Assembly (NCBI GenBank): GCA_021401465.1
Contig: JADDMT010000034.1
Span: 124,001 to 188,000, forward strand
From: Teratosphaeria epicoccoides
Taxonomy: Eukaryota; Ascomycota; Dothideomycetes; Mycosphaerellales; Teratosphaeriaceae
Length of the DNA stretch: 64,000 nucleotides
Reading direction: 5' to 3'
The translations under genes and the position numbers were made by a program. Of this stretch, positions 42,548 through 53,719 are shown one piece after another. Within the stretch, counting starts at the first letter, position 1. Every line of letters begins with the position of its first letter. The notes under the pieces were generated by a model that saw only the letters and a list, made by a program, of their open reading frames with translations, did not search any database and was not told the origin of the DNA.

Positions 42548-45024
42548 GGTGATGGCGTGGCGCGAGATGTTGTGAACGCCAGATCGACAGGTCCACCTTC
42601 CTTGGGCTTGTCCATCGCCTGGAGGAGGCTAGGTCTGGTCATGCTTTGATGTGCCAGGTCGTCGAGAACGATTTGAGGTCGGGCGAGACATTCATTGCGC
42701 TGCCCTCGGTGTTGAGATCGGTCCGTATCTTAGCTGAGACATCCTGATGTCCTAGCGTCGACCGGTTATTATTAGGAGATAGTGGAGAAGGCGAGTATGG
42801 CAGCAGATACAACTGATACCGCTTCGCCAGGGACAGCCTCGTCAAGTTGTGGAATGGGAAATGGATGCTCACCTTGGGCATAAGATCGTTTGCTGCGACT
42901 TTGATAAGTTCATCAACTTCAGCCTGCTAGCAGTGTTCACTGGAATATCACATGCCGGGCGTCATGGTGCGCAAGTGCAGTCCGTAGCGCACACCGCATT
43001 GTCGTGAACCGGTTTCAAACGGATGCGAGACTGCCACGTGAGCAAATCCCCTGCTTCGATAAGACCCCACAAATCGGTAGCTTCGCACGCGTACGATCCA
43101 CCCTTCACATCCGAAACACAACATCTAAAGCGAGAATTTCAAGCTTTGCGGATCTTTTGCACCTTTCAGACTTGTTGTGCAAGGTACAGAGCTAGTCGCT
43201 GATCTCTCGGTGGGTCGGCAATCATCAAGCCCCACCTGCAGAACGAACTTGTGACGTTCATGGGGCAGGTGTCGTAGACCCCAGGCTGTGTGCAGTTGCG
43301 CAGCTCTTTAACTGTTCGTTTCCAAATAGTTTGGCGCACAATTCTCCAGTGATTTCACCGGTCAACTAACGAGTGCACCGGTTGATAATGGGCGTCAACA
43401 TGTGTATTCTAGATGCGCAGGCATAATTTGGGGTATGAGATGGCCGAAAAGACGCTGATCCATCAGCACGTCGCGAGGGCTTGGCAGCATACATCACAGC
43501 ATCGCCTTGCTGTTCGGAACTTGCCTTACCTTGTCGCCATGATCTGCCCTGCGCATGGATATTTCAGGTCGACATCCCCGCTTATTAATCCATGCGGCAC
43601 ATGTTCCTTCGCTGTCTCCGGCTCAGGCAATAGGATAATGGCTTCCGAAGTTTCTCCTACCACGTTCAGATCCGACCAGTCAGGAGGCGAGTCCCAGCTT
43701 AGGATCTTTGCTTCGCCATCGGGTCGTAGCCGCTGTACCCACGTCAGTCATGACTCATCTGATATCACACGTGACGCCACGATGTTACATCAACACACAA
43801 CGTGTCTCAACTCTTGACGAACGCGTCAGGGTATGATCCTCGCCTGGTAGCAAGCCTCAGCTCCGCATGAATTCGCCAGAATCGTTCTGGCAATGAGGTT
43901 CCTATGGATTTTGGCCTGCTCTTGGACTACAAAGGTGCGGTTCAAACGTGCCTCGGCGGTCACAACCCTGTTGTTGACAGGAGTTACTGCGTATATATTT
44001 GCTTCGACACCTGGAACAGATCAACCCGTGCAAGCATAAGCGGACCTCCAAAAATCTGAGCAGACCAAAGCCAAGCACATGGCCGAGCAACACCCCATCA
44101 GCCTATACTGATTCCTGAGGCTGTACGTGAGACACAGAGTTTCTGACGATCGTTTTTAATCTATTAAACAGATTTTGCAGAGTCTGCATACCCCCTTTGC
44201 AGACTCCAACGCAGACCCTGCTTTACTATTGTTAGTATACTGATATGTGCTCAAACTACACCAGTCCGCAAGGCCATGCAGACCCCAGATTTACTATTTG
44301 AAGCAATCAACGCGTCTCTTTTCGTCTTAATTCTCAGGGTCTGCAAGGCCGCCTGCAATGGAGTCTGCAAAGCTGCCCTGAGACAGTTGCAAAAAGTGTT
44401 TATAGCGTGGTTTAAGGCCCTGAATGCTTGACAATCCACGCCTGCGTGGATCACTATTATTAGTATACCGGTTACATAGCTTAGATTGTCCACGCTGCTA
44501 AATACTTGACAATCCACGATTTTGCACGCCTCGCTGCTCACTTGCCGTCTAAAGCAGTCATTAACAGCTTTTGTCACTGTCCACGCTGCGTGGATTATCC
44601 ACGACAAATCGGCGTGGGACATCCACGCTTCGTGGATTTGAAATATCCACGGAAATGTGGACGGATCGCGAAGTATTCGAGCCCTAATAGATGCCACCGA
44701 AGCAGAAAAGGGCATTTTCTCTTCATGTACCCACGTTGAAAACGTGAAAGTGGAACTGTCACCCTTACAGGAATCCGGGAGCTTCCTGGTAGCTTCACAT
44801 CGCTTAGATCGCTCAATTAGAGCCACTTGTATGTCCAGGTTGTTAGACACCAAGGGACGCATACATACACGTATATGCACCCTTCATAGCTCATCGGACA
44901 ACCAGACAACCGACGCTGCACAGCAGGAGGCGTCCGCGCGTGTACATCAGCAAGAATGAGTTGATCTGGTAAGCGATGCAGGTTCCTCGGTAGTCAGCGC
45001 ATAGTCTAGGGCAAGAGCTATGGG
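42548..45024. other. Intergenic, repeat-bearing, no gene recognised
   Basis: 2.5 kb between divergent genes. The right part (44165-44665) carries the palindromic-word repeats listed separately. The left part holds only short ORFs without motifs. Confidence 0.5.
44165..44665. repeat. Two adjacent palindromic-word repeat blocks, possible MITE cluster
   Basis: Block 1 (about 44170-44375) is built from GCAGACYC and its complement GRGTCTGC, at least six times. Its outer parts form an imperfect inverted repeat: ctttgcagactcc near 44194 against ggagtctgcaaag near 44361. Block 2 (about 44430-44662) is built from ATCCACG and CGTGGAT, at least eight times, including hairpins such as tccacgctgcgtgga and tccacgcttcgtgga. 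The two blocks share an 18-bp sequence ACTATTRTTAGTATACYG (44225-44242 and 44453-44470). Block 2 also has two copies of cttgacaatccacg. No ORF with motifs lies inside. This pattern fits small non-autonomous DNA transposons or a structured regulatory array; I cannot tell which. Confidence 0.6.
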
Positions 45025-47982
45025 ATGGTAGGGACTGGCAGCAGCATGGAGGAAGCAAAGAGTGCGCCGTCATCGCCGCGCTCGGGACGACTGGACATAG
45101 GCAAAAATGCTGGGCAGCCAGTTGCGCCGTCTGAATTCCTGCCTCACCTCTCGCCATCGACCACGGCAGCTTTGGGGGAGGAATCGAATAATGAAAGCAA
45201 CGACCAAGGCGCGCCGAGCAAGCTAGACGGACCGGCGCTCACAGCCAAGGTGGATGCCCAGGGACGGACGCTGAACCCGCGTTCATGCGTCACCTGTCGC
45301 AAAAGGAAAGTTCGATGCGACAAGACCTTTCCTTGCAACAACTGCAAGCGGCAGCACATAGAGTGTGTGTTTCCCGCTCCGGGCAGGGCGCCGCGGAAGA
45401 CGAGGAAGTTACACGAGGGGCGGGACAAGGAGTTGCTGGAGCGGCTCCGGAAGCTGGAGAGCGTAGTGAAGGGCATCGGCGCAGAGGTCCCTGGCGACGA
45501 CAAGCTGACCAAGAACGGTGCAGGCATCCAGGCAAGCGACGGAGTAGCTAGGGATCATGTGGACGCCACAGCGCCTGCGCACAAGGCTAGCCATTCGCCT
45601 GCGGAGCGTGATCGTAGCCTGCCACAGCGGGAAGTACAGCATGAGGAACAGGTCATGGATGACATACAACACAGCAGATTTGAGAACAGTTTTGGCAGGC
45701 TCGTCATAAATGAGGGCAGGAGTCGATATGTGAACAATTCGTTCTGGGCGAGCTTGTCCAATGAGGTCGAGGATCTCAAAGGCATCCTGAACCAAAGTGA
45801 CGACGACGAAGACCTAGATGAGACTTTGCCAAGCTCTGATCCGGTTCAGCAGAACAATCATCAGGGCTTCACATTTGGGTTTAGCAGTACCAACGTCAAC
45901 ATGCTCAACTTGCACCCAATGCCAAACCAGATTCGTGATTATTGGGAGGTCTACAAGGATCGTGTAGATCCACTGGTGAAGGTGCTGCATATACCGACTC
46001 TGGAACCGACAGTCCTGGGCGCAGTGTCGCACCTAAGCAATCTTTCGAAAGGCTTCGAGGCATTGTTGTTCACCCTATACTACGGAGCTGTCACCGCGTT
46101 ATCGCCTATGGATTGCTTTAGTAAGTTTGGAGAGGACAAGTCCGTACTGCTTTCGCGATATCGCTTTGGTGTGGAGCAGGCGCTGGCGCGTGCCAACTTC
46201 CTGACTACAGAAGAGGCGGTTGTGCTGCAGGCATTCACGATCTTCTTGATCTGCCTGCGGCGAAATAGCGAGGCGCGTGTCATCTGGACATTGACTGGTC
46301 TGGTCGTTCGGATAGCGCAGACAATGGGCATCCACCGCGATGGCTCGAATTTTGGACTCGCGCCCTTCGAAGTCGAGATGCGGCGACGGCTGTGGTGGCA
46401 AGTCTGTGTCCTAGACACGCGTGCTAGTGAAGACCATGGATGTGACCCAACGATCATCGAACAGTCTTTCGACACGAACATGCCACTGAATGTTAATGAC
46501 AGTGATATCATGCCCGGCATGAAGGAATTTCCAAAGGAGAGGCAAGGCTGTACGGATATTTCATTCTGTCTGATACGCTTCGAGGTGTCGAACACGTTCA
46601 GGCGGATCAATTATACACCACCCGGTCCGCCGCGGGCTTGCGGAGACTTCTTCACACCGGTTTCGTTACAGGACAAAGAGAAGTGGATCACAGAGTGCCA
46701 TGAAAAGCTCGAGGAAAGGTACTTGAAGCACTGCGACATGTCTGTCCCACTGTTCTGGGTCACAGCCACAGTCGCTAGATTGATGATGAGTAAAATGTGG
46801 CTGATGGTGTATCATCCTTTTCAGCGTCAGGATGGCGGCATGAGCTTGCCAAGGGAGACGAAGGACAAGCTCTTCATCACAAGTTTGGAGAACATTGAGT
46901 ACTCGCTCCTGCTGGAAACGGAGTCACGAACCATGAAGTGGGGCTGGCTCTTCAGAACATACATGCAGTGGCATGCGCTGGCATTCATGCTTTCTGAGCT
47001 CTGTAAACGCACCAGTGGCGACCTTGTTGAGCGTGCATGGATTGCCGTCGAGAAGACGAGGAATGGGGGGTGGGGTATGACGCTCATGGACGACCGTGCT
47101 GGACACCTTTGGCGTCCGCTCAACAAGCTCTACAAGAAGGCCAAAGAAGCTTACGCGCGCGGTCTCCAGGAGGATCACTGTGCTAAGAACATTACGAACG
47201 GCACTACTCTGCATGGCGAGAGACCGCGATACAGTCCTAATGCCAATCCAATGTTTGGGCACCCGAGGCGACCGATCGTGACGCGTGCGCCTCTAAGTGC
47301 GGCACAGGTGCAGCGATTCAGTGAGGGACCGACATATGGACAAATACCGCTAGACAAGCACAGGTTGATGAAGAACCCGATGATCCCGGAGGCCGTTGGG
47401 CAGCACGAACCGGATCCGATGGAGAGTGCAGGCTTGAGGAGGCAGGAGGACTTACGTCCAGCGACACAGCAGGGCTCTTTCGGCTATCAGCAGGGTCTTG
47501 AGTCTGTCAGTGGGACGAGCATTCTTGCACCTATCGCGCGAGCAGCACATTTGCAGCAGCCGCCTCCTTCAAGCCAGGACATCATAGCCGGCAGCAGGGA
47601 CTTCTTGTCACCCCCAGAGAGTACCGTCATGCGTAATAACAACAGAGCAGCATCGAACGACCAGTATGGCATGGCCTCCTTTGATTCTAGTAAATCGTTT
47701 GACAACCTAGATCCTTATATCACGGACACTTCTACCAACCTCGATTGGGAGGACTGGGATCAGCTGGTACAGCAGTTTGGCATGGATCTAGATACCACGT
47801 TTGATCGTCGAAGTCCTCTCCCGAGTGTGCCGGAAGGAAGCGCGATAGCGAACGAGTGGAGTGGTGGGACGGGCCCTTTCGGAATGCACATGGGTAGTGC
47901 CGCAGGTGCGGCAGCAAGAGCAAACGCGAGGATGGGGTTTGGCATGGGTATGGGCTTGAATACCGGTGATGGATTCTGGTGA
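45025..47982 (+). CDS. Zn(II)2Cys6 fungal transcription factor
   Basis: Single open frame of 985 residues; ATG at 45025, with a second Met at codon 8. The binuclear zinc cluster is complete: cysteines 88, 91, 98, 104, 107 and 114 in spacing C-X2-C-X6-C-X5-C-X2-C-X6-C, with basic RKRKVRC. A linker and a short coiled-coil-like ELLERLRKLESVVKGI (about 130-150) follow, suggesting dimer binding. The fungal-specific transcription factor domain occupies about 300-600, including YWEVYKDRVDPLVKVLHIP and the signature VIWTLTGLVVRIAQTMGIHR and EVEMRRRLWWQ. The C-terminus is Gln/Pro-rich, then a Gly/Met-rich end (MGFGMGMGLNTG). No neighbouring metabolic cluster hints at a target, so the regulated pathway is unknown. 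Confidence 0.95.
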   Translation: MVGTGSSMEEAKSAPSSPRSGRLDIGKNAGQPVAPSEFLPHLSPSTTAALGEESNNESNDQGAPSKLDGPALTAKVDAQGRTLNPRSCVTCRKRKVRCDKTFPCNNCKRQHIECVFPAPGRAPRKTRKLHEGRDKELLERLRKLESVVKGIGAEVPGDDKLTKNGAGIQASDGVARDHVDATAPAHKASHSPAERDRSLPQREVQHEEQVMDDIQHSRFENSFGRLVINEGRSRYVNNSFWASLSNEVEDLKGILNQSDDDEDLDETLPSSDPVQQNNHQGFTFGFSSTNVNMLNLHPMPNQIRDYWEVYKDRVDPLVKVLHIPTLEPTVLGAVSHLSNLSKGFEALLFTLYYGAVTALSPMDCFSKFGEDKSVLLSRYRFGVEQALARANFLTTEEAVVLQAFTIFLICLRRNSEARVIWTLTGLVVRIAQTMGIHRDGSNFGLAPFEVEMRRRLWWQVCVLDTRASEDHGCDPTIIEQSFDTNMPLNVNDSDIMPGMKEFPKERQGCTDISFCLIRFEVSNTFRRINYTPPGPPRACGDFFTPVSLQDKEKWITECHEKLEERYLKHCDMSVPLFWVTATVARLMMSKMWLMVYHPFQRQDGGMSLPRETKDKLFITSLENIEYSLLLETESRTMKWGWLFRTYMQWHALAFMLSELCKRTSGDLVERAWIAVEKTRNGGWGMTLMDDRAGHLWRPLNKLYKKAKEAYARGLQEDHCAKNITNGTTLHGERPRYSPNANPMFGHPRRPIVTRAPLSAAQVQRFSEGPTYGQIPLDKHRLMKNPMIPEAVGQHEPDPMESAGLRRQEDLRPATQQGSFGYQQGLESVSGTSILAPIARAAHLQQPPPSSQDIIAGSRDFLSPPESTVMRNNNRAASNDQYGMASFDSSKSFDNLDPYITDTSTNLDWEDWDQLVQQFGMDLDTTFDRRSPLPSVPEGSAIANEWSGGTGPFGMHMGSAAGAAARANARMGFGMGMGLNTGDGFW

Positions 47983-49729
47983 TTGTGCGTGGTACCCAGG
48001 CATCTTGCTGGACGTCAAGCTGGGCTTGCTGCCTCTTGGGTCTTGTTGGGCACTCTTGCTTTGGGCCAAGAGATCCGACATACGGCAGTCATAGGGAAGC
48101 TTGGGTGTGAAGGCTTGCATAGTGATTGCCACCATTATGACTGATGTGGTTGTTCTGGTCGCTGGCGCTTCCATGCTTGAATCTACTGATGTGTTGTAGG
48201 CGCCCCAAAATTGGTCGCTGGTTCTATGCAAGCTTTGATGGAAATGTGTGCAATATCGCATCACAAAAGGCCCGACAGAGCCGCAACAGGGACCTCGCAG
48301 TGAAGGGTGGCCTATCTTGACCAACTCTATATGCAGACCATACGCCCTGGATCGCGGCGAACAGTTCTCGGATAGGCCTGTCTTGCACTTCTCGTCCATC
48401 AGTCATCGCATCAAGACAGGAGGTAGGACAGGGGCATGTGAGCTCCTTCAACTGGCCGTGCCACTTTCCTTCCGACATACACACAGCCGTGCGATCCAAG
48501 GTACACGAGACGCGGCATTGCTCGAACTTTGACATACCGTCTAACATCTGACCAGCAGAGCCACTCTCGCGCCCCTTTTCAAATAATAAGATCCTTTCCC
48601 AGCGAAGATGCAATATCTGTTGTCTTCTGGAGAAGGATGGGCAGGGTCTAGTAACGCCCAACATTGTAGCAGTCCCACGTACCATACATATACTCTTACA
48701 TCGTCCGCTCGTGAGGTTGCTTGCGCTCGTGCTGCCAGGTCCCACGGACAATGCTAAGTCCTTGAAAGGTCGGCGAATGGCGTGCATCCATTGCTGTAGA
48801 TTATGACAGTTTGACGCCGCTAGACCCATGCCCATGGACCCACCGACTGATGGAATGATCAGTATGCAGGGATGGGTTCTTAGGGCGTTAATGTTGTGAA
48901 CGATCCGATTATGAAACATACGCTCGGGTCCCTCCCTGTAACGGCCACGTTTTACTCTCAGCGCCGCAGGTGCACAGATCAGAAAGCACGTCATGCTTGG
49001 TACAATCTCAAAATGGACACGCGATCGCACTGCCTAGTCGGGGGAATCTCGCCCCGCACGAGACTTTCTCGTCGTCGGAAAGGATTAGCTCTATGGGCAT
49101 AGTCAGAGACACTACCTTGCATCCTAGGTTCTACATTGCTGGGCGCCATCACACTACTCCGTACCTCCATGTACAGCGATACCCAACAAACCGCCGGATC
49201 ATCACATCACTACTCACACCTGCACGGAAACAGACTGTGCGGTAAACTCTAAGATCATGGGCGTCTTGACGGGTGCGGCCTGCAGGCCTACACCGTGTAA
49301 AAATCATCTCTGCAATCCACGCGTGACTCGCATGGGAGACATTGTGTGAAGCTAGTGTAGATTGAGGGCTGTATTATGATTGGTCCATTCTATCCGTGAG
49401 TCAAGAACCGCCCGACTGCGGAAAGTCAGATGAGTTCTACGCTCCGTACTGAAATGAGTGCGAAAGACCAGCGATCTTTTCCCAGGCACGGTGCGACATC
49501 TGTGCACCACGCAGTTGGTGGCAGCACCATGCTGTGAGCTTCACTTGAGACACAGGCAAGCCACAATTCCAGGCCATCTGCATGACTTCCTGCGGTTCAC
49601 ATTATTATTCTCGAAGCATCATCATTGGCTCTGCGTTTTGACGCGCAGAGATAAAGGGGACTGAACCCAAAAACGAGATTGCAGCTTATCCCATCACGAG
49701 TGAGACCTCTGGCAAGAGCAACATTCCTG
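47983..49729. other. Intergenic, no gene recognised
   Basis: 1.75 kb between two plus-strand genes. A 268-codon minus ORF (49030-48224) is long, but rich in Cys, Arg and Ser with no motif, so I do not call it. No repeats seen. Confidence 0.45.
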
Positions 49730-51148
49730 ATGCGCGTCGAAGTCTTGAGCGCGGATGGAACTTTGGTGAAGCTGGAGCCGTTTCCAGTCCCTTTACCAGA
49801 TGTGTACCCGCCAAACATCAATATTGGGTATACCCTGGTTCGGAACATATGGTCGTGGTTTGGGGTGGCGACGACTGCAATAGCCTTGAGATTCATATCC
49901 AAAGGCTTGATAGCGAAGCAGTTAGCTGCGGAGGACGTGCTAATGGTCGCGGCTTGGGTGAGTCCTGCTTCTGGTGGCAGAGTCATAGATATATGTGTGC
50001 TGATCAAGAGCCGTGTCAGATATGCTCCGCAATTACTTCAGCTTGCCTTCAGTTAGCCTACCATTTTGGCCTCGGACGTCACTACGAGTATACCACGTTG
50101 CCAAGAGCGTTGAGTCTGCTAAAGTACTTGCTAATGACGCAGTACTTCTCTATTGCAGCACCAATGCTTGGACGGGCATCATTCAATGTTTACCTGCTTG
50201 CGATCGTCGGCAAAGCAAAACCCAGGTTGAGATATCTCTTGGTGGCCCTGCTGGTGGTGAGTGTAAGCGCCAATGTTGCTTTGATGCTGGTCCTGCTCAT
50301 CAAATGCGGCACGGATTTGGGCGAAATCATAAAGTGAGCACCTGCTACACCTTATTTAACTTGATGACTGACTTGAACATACAGCCCCAATACAACATGC
50401 TATACAAAAAGCGTCTGGTCGCCATATCTCTGGTCCGTCCCCGAATTTGTGAGTAAGGACATTTATGACGTTGACTAACCTGTGTCCAAGGTATACTGGG
50501 GCTTGGAACATCATCACAGACTTTACCCTGGCCGTCGTACCGGCATGGCTCGTCTCGAAGATGAACACCACATTCCGAGCAAAATGCGCAGTCGCTGCGC
50601 TGCTTGGGCTAAGCACGTTCGCCATGTTCGCTGCAACCTGGAGGGTCATTGAGATCAGCCATCTGTGGTCACTCTCATACGACTTCACGTACAACGCAGC
50701 CTCTTACTTTATTGCAACCGTTGTAGAGATGAACCTGATCATGATATGCTCCTCAGTGCCGACTTTGGGACACTTGGTCAAGCGGTTGCGGCAGAAATAT
50801 GACGGCACCTTGCATTTGAACGGCCACGATGTAAGCAGGCAGGCTTCGACGGGAAATGCAGAGCTTCGGCGCAATCTCGTCCATTCACTGGGCATGTCGC
50901 TACCTGTACTGGGCAATACTGTGACGATAATGGCTGGTCCGGCCCCGGGCAGCCAGGAACAGATACTGGCGTTGGAGAATCTGGACCCGGCTATGATCAA
51001 GACAACGAGACAGACGATTGTAAATGTTGAATGTGTGCAGCCGGGATCGAGTGAAGGGTCTGAGAAGATGCTTAGGACAAGCACCAGACCATCTTCGGAT
51101 GTAGTTGGTGAAAGAAAGACAGAGTGCAGGCTGAAGTTCGTCATTTGA
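49730..51148 (+). CDS. Fungal-rhodopsin-type 7TM protein, copy 3
   Basis: Four exons, 49730-49957, 50053-50333, 50385-50417 and 50491-51148, give 399 residues. Introns are 95, 51 and 73 bp. Helices include IGYTLVRNIWSWFGVATTA, LLKYLLMTQYFSIAAPML, YLLVALLVVSVSANVALML, AWNIITDFTLAVVPAWLV, VAALLGLSTFAMFAATWRV and FIATVVEMNLIMICSSVPTL. The third intron is placed by homology with copy 1: both split TG|G of a tryptophan (KSVW then YTGAWNIITDF here; RESVW then FANAACNIITDL in copy 1). Its donor GTCGCC is weak. A nearby better-looking GTGAGT donor (50449) would put the last exon out of frame; GTCCGT at 50433 is a possible alternative adding six codons. Tail polar and short. Role unknown. Confidence 0.75.
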
Positions 51149-51566
51149 GGTGGTCTGAGCGTCTCGCGCTGTTGCCGTATCCGGACGCATCTTACGCTAT
51201 GCCTCGACCCGAAACGCGGAGAGGATAGTAATGCAATGACTCAACTATTCTCAGTATTCAAACGAAGCATCAGTCAGCCCTATCTGTCGATAAGCAGTCA
51301 GTCGTGTCAACCAGCAGGCAGCAGTGTCGAACATGGACGCACTCTGAGATTAAGGCTGATGCGGCGCGGAGCAAGCCTGCTGTTGGTCGCACTGCAGTCT
51401 GCAGAAGCTGAGCTTGCTGCCCGCTCGTGCCCCTCCTGACCGGTGGAGCACCGACTCTCGAAGCAATAAATGTAATATATCGAGCCTCGTCCTTCTGAGC
51501 CGAAACAATTCTACAGGCGTCACTATGTGTCCTATTCCACCATGAGATCTCTCATACCGACCTACT
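51149..51566. other. Intergenic, no gene recognised
   Basis: 418 bp between the third 7TM gene and the F-box pseudogene. Only short ORFs, no motif or repeat seen. Confidence 0.5.
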
Positions 51567-52620
51567 ATGCCGCTGCTGTCATCGGACACGATCGTGATCG
51601 ATAAGGACACGTGGTGGCAGCGGGATCCTGAAATTCCATTGGAGCAGCAATGGAAGCTCGTTCGCGAGGCTCTGCAGTGTCAGCGGCGCCTACGAGAGCT
51701 GATTGAGAGGATAGATGGCAGTGCTGCGGGTGTGGTGGCGGTGAAATGCCAAGTGGACATTTTGGATCGCTTCTGGAGCTCTATGCTTGAACCAATATTT
51801 TTCAACGAGTGCAGGCTTACTTTGACGCAGCAGACAGGGACGCGGTCCGCTGCTCGTAGGGTGTTTTAGGTCGTAGAATTGCTCGAGTTCATCCTCGGTT
51901 ATTTGTCTGTCACGGACGTCCTGAGCTTTCAACAGGTCAACAAACATGCCTTTTAGAGCATCCAGGCTTCGCCCAAGTTGCAGGACTTGCTATTTCTGCG
52001 AGCGGACACAACAGGCAGCGCACTGCGGGTTTTGACGGACCACCGCTCCCACCACGCCGGTAGTGGCTTTTGGACAAGTTACACGTCGTCAGACCCCTGG
52101 CGGGGTGACTTACCGTCAATTTGCCTCGACGGCAAGGATAAGAACATGCTGGTCATCGCAGCTGGCTTTTTTCAAGGACCTGCCCGAGAGGATAGGACGA
52201 CGTTGGCGGAGCATGTTTGTCTGTAAGTTTCATAGGAGTCAACGTGTCTGGCAGACGGCGAGGCTAATATTGCCGGCACTCATCGTAGGTCAGCCTCCAG
52301 TCCACGAGCTCGTATCAAAGACGGCATGCTGTAGTGCCATTGGCACCATGAAGTCGAGCAAGGGCATCACGGTCGGTGACGTCTTCGACGAACCTAAGAC
52401 ACTGTATGCTGAGCATCGACATTGTGCTCTCGGGAACGACTTCATCCATGATTGGAAGACCGGGGAGATACTCGTCGAACCTCGCCAGAAGATCATCCCT
52501 TGCTGCTTGCGCATAAGCCGCGTCCACTTGAACCGCCCTCATCCCCGCCACCTGATTACACAAAAGTCAGATCGTACATGGTGTGGAAATAAAGAGGTGC
52601 GCAGTACCATATCACGGTGA
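51567..52620 (+). pseudogene. F-box protein pseudogene
   Basis: One plus frame reads, after an open 100-codon start (51567-51866), a stop TAG (51867-51869), then an F-box core (51870-51953: VVELLEFILGYLSVTDVLSF, QQVNKHAF), a second stop TAG (51954-51956), and then SIQASPKLQDLLFLRADTTG. This is the usual fungal F-box run 'ELLE.IL..L...D.L..Q.V...FR..I..SP.LQ..LFLR'. Downstream the family-like WRSMF and GITVGDVFDEP appear in another frame, so a frameshift also lies between about 52060 and 52220. F-box proteins recruit substrates to SCF ubiquitin ligases. With two in-frame stops and a frameshift this copy is almost surely dead. Both stops would need only a single change from CAG. Confidence 0.7.
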
Positions 52621-53719
52621 TTGCGAGTGTCCCGCAATCAAGCTAACAGTCAGCAGCACATCGCAACGGAGAGACGATCATGTCGCTCGCGGATCTTGAG
52701 TCGACTGAATGGCATATGGATCAGGAAAGGGACGAGGTGGCCAGAACGTCGCCGTTTCTGCAGCTTGCGCCTCCAGATTCTTATCCAGCGCCGCCGCCGT
52801 CTCCACCACCACGAATTGTGATGACTGGAAACTCGGATCGAGCCTTTGTAGTTGCAGTGCAGACCGACGCATGACCTGCGGATGCCGTCGGTTCTGCCAA
52901 CGGTTTGGCGACCGTGGAAGTCTCTGCTACGTCGGAGACGCTGGCGTAGTCATTGGTGTTCTTGCCGGTGTTTGCGTGTCTAAGGGGAACCATGTCGTGC
53001 GTGCGTCTCAAGTGCTGTGCAAGTATTTCTTGTTGTCTGGCTGACAACCTGGGAAGTAATATCCACATCCTGTCTATTCATGACTTTACAGCAATCGCTC
53101 GAGTGTCTGAAGCAAGACACTTTGTGCTTCCACAATGCAGGAGCAACGAGCGCAAAGAGTGGGAAATCAGTTTTTGCGTCTAGTAAAGTCATTTTCGGAA
53201 TTTGTGCCTCGTAAATGTAGGGCTGAAGGTCAAGCTTTGCGGATCTGCCGCGTCTTATGCATGTGATGCTCGCTCGGCATTGGAGGAGCGAATGAGGTAT
53301 GAAGATCGATGACGATCAAACAAAGCCTCGAGAATATCCGTCAGTGCCTCCTAGCGCCTCTCATCAGCGTGCGAGCATCTCGACGTTCCTGCCGAGCAGA
53401 TGCCACGCAACAACATCTATTGGCACACACGCAGAATTTGCTCGACGCGTGTACCTACGAGCACCGCCTCGTAGCGCTACTGTACATGAGCCGTCCTCCC
53501 GCCGAGGCTCAAGCGCAGGACGAGCCGTGAGTACATAGTGCATGGAAGCTCGAAGTGGGACGTCATACAAAGAAGCCTGGGATGGCTATGTCCATGTATG
53601 TTGATCCGTGTTGTTGAAGGGCGCCTGCGCTCTTGCGAATAATCACGCTTTGCTGTACACTCCACCACTTTCGCTTGCTCAATTTCTGGCAGGCGGTTAT
53701 CGCTGCTTTTGCAGGCGCA
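52621..53719. other. Intergenic/5' region of the PX gene
   Basis: 1.1 kb. Small ATG-started ORFs at 52680-52874 and 53309-53530 have no recognised motif. A GTGAGT at 53527 and acceptors CAG at 53692 and 53714 suggest a spliced 5' leader for the PX gene. An in-frame coding join from the 53299 frame to 53693 is formally possible but has no family support. Confidence 0.4.

Noticed and set aside
48224..49030. 268-codon minus-strand ORF
   Set aside because: Cys/Arg/Ser-rich composition, no motif, no splice plan, overlapped by other open frames. Long by chance is plausible; I would reconsider with transcript evidence.
49958..50052. Reading through intron 1 of 7TM copy 3
   Set aside because: Reading through meets a stop codon before helix 2 is complete; splicing GTGAGT to TTCAG joins the two halves of the helix-2 region in frame.
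53299..53526. Extra coding exon joined in frame to the PX gene at 53693
   Set aside because: The splice sites and phase fit, but the PX family does not require it and a second frame over the same bases looks equally protein-like. Treated as possible 5' leader.
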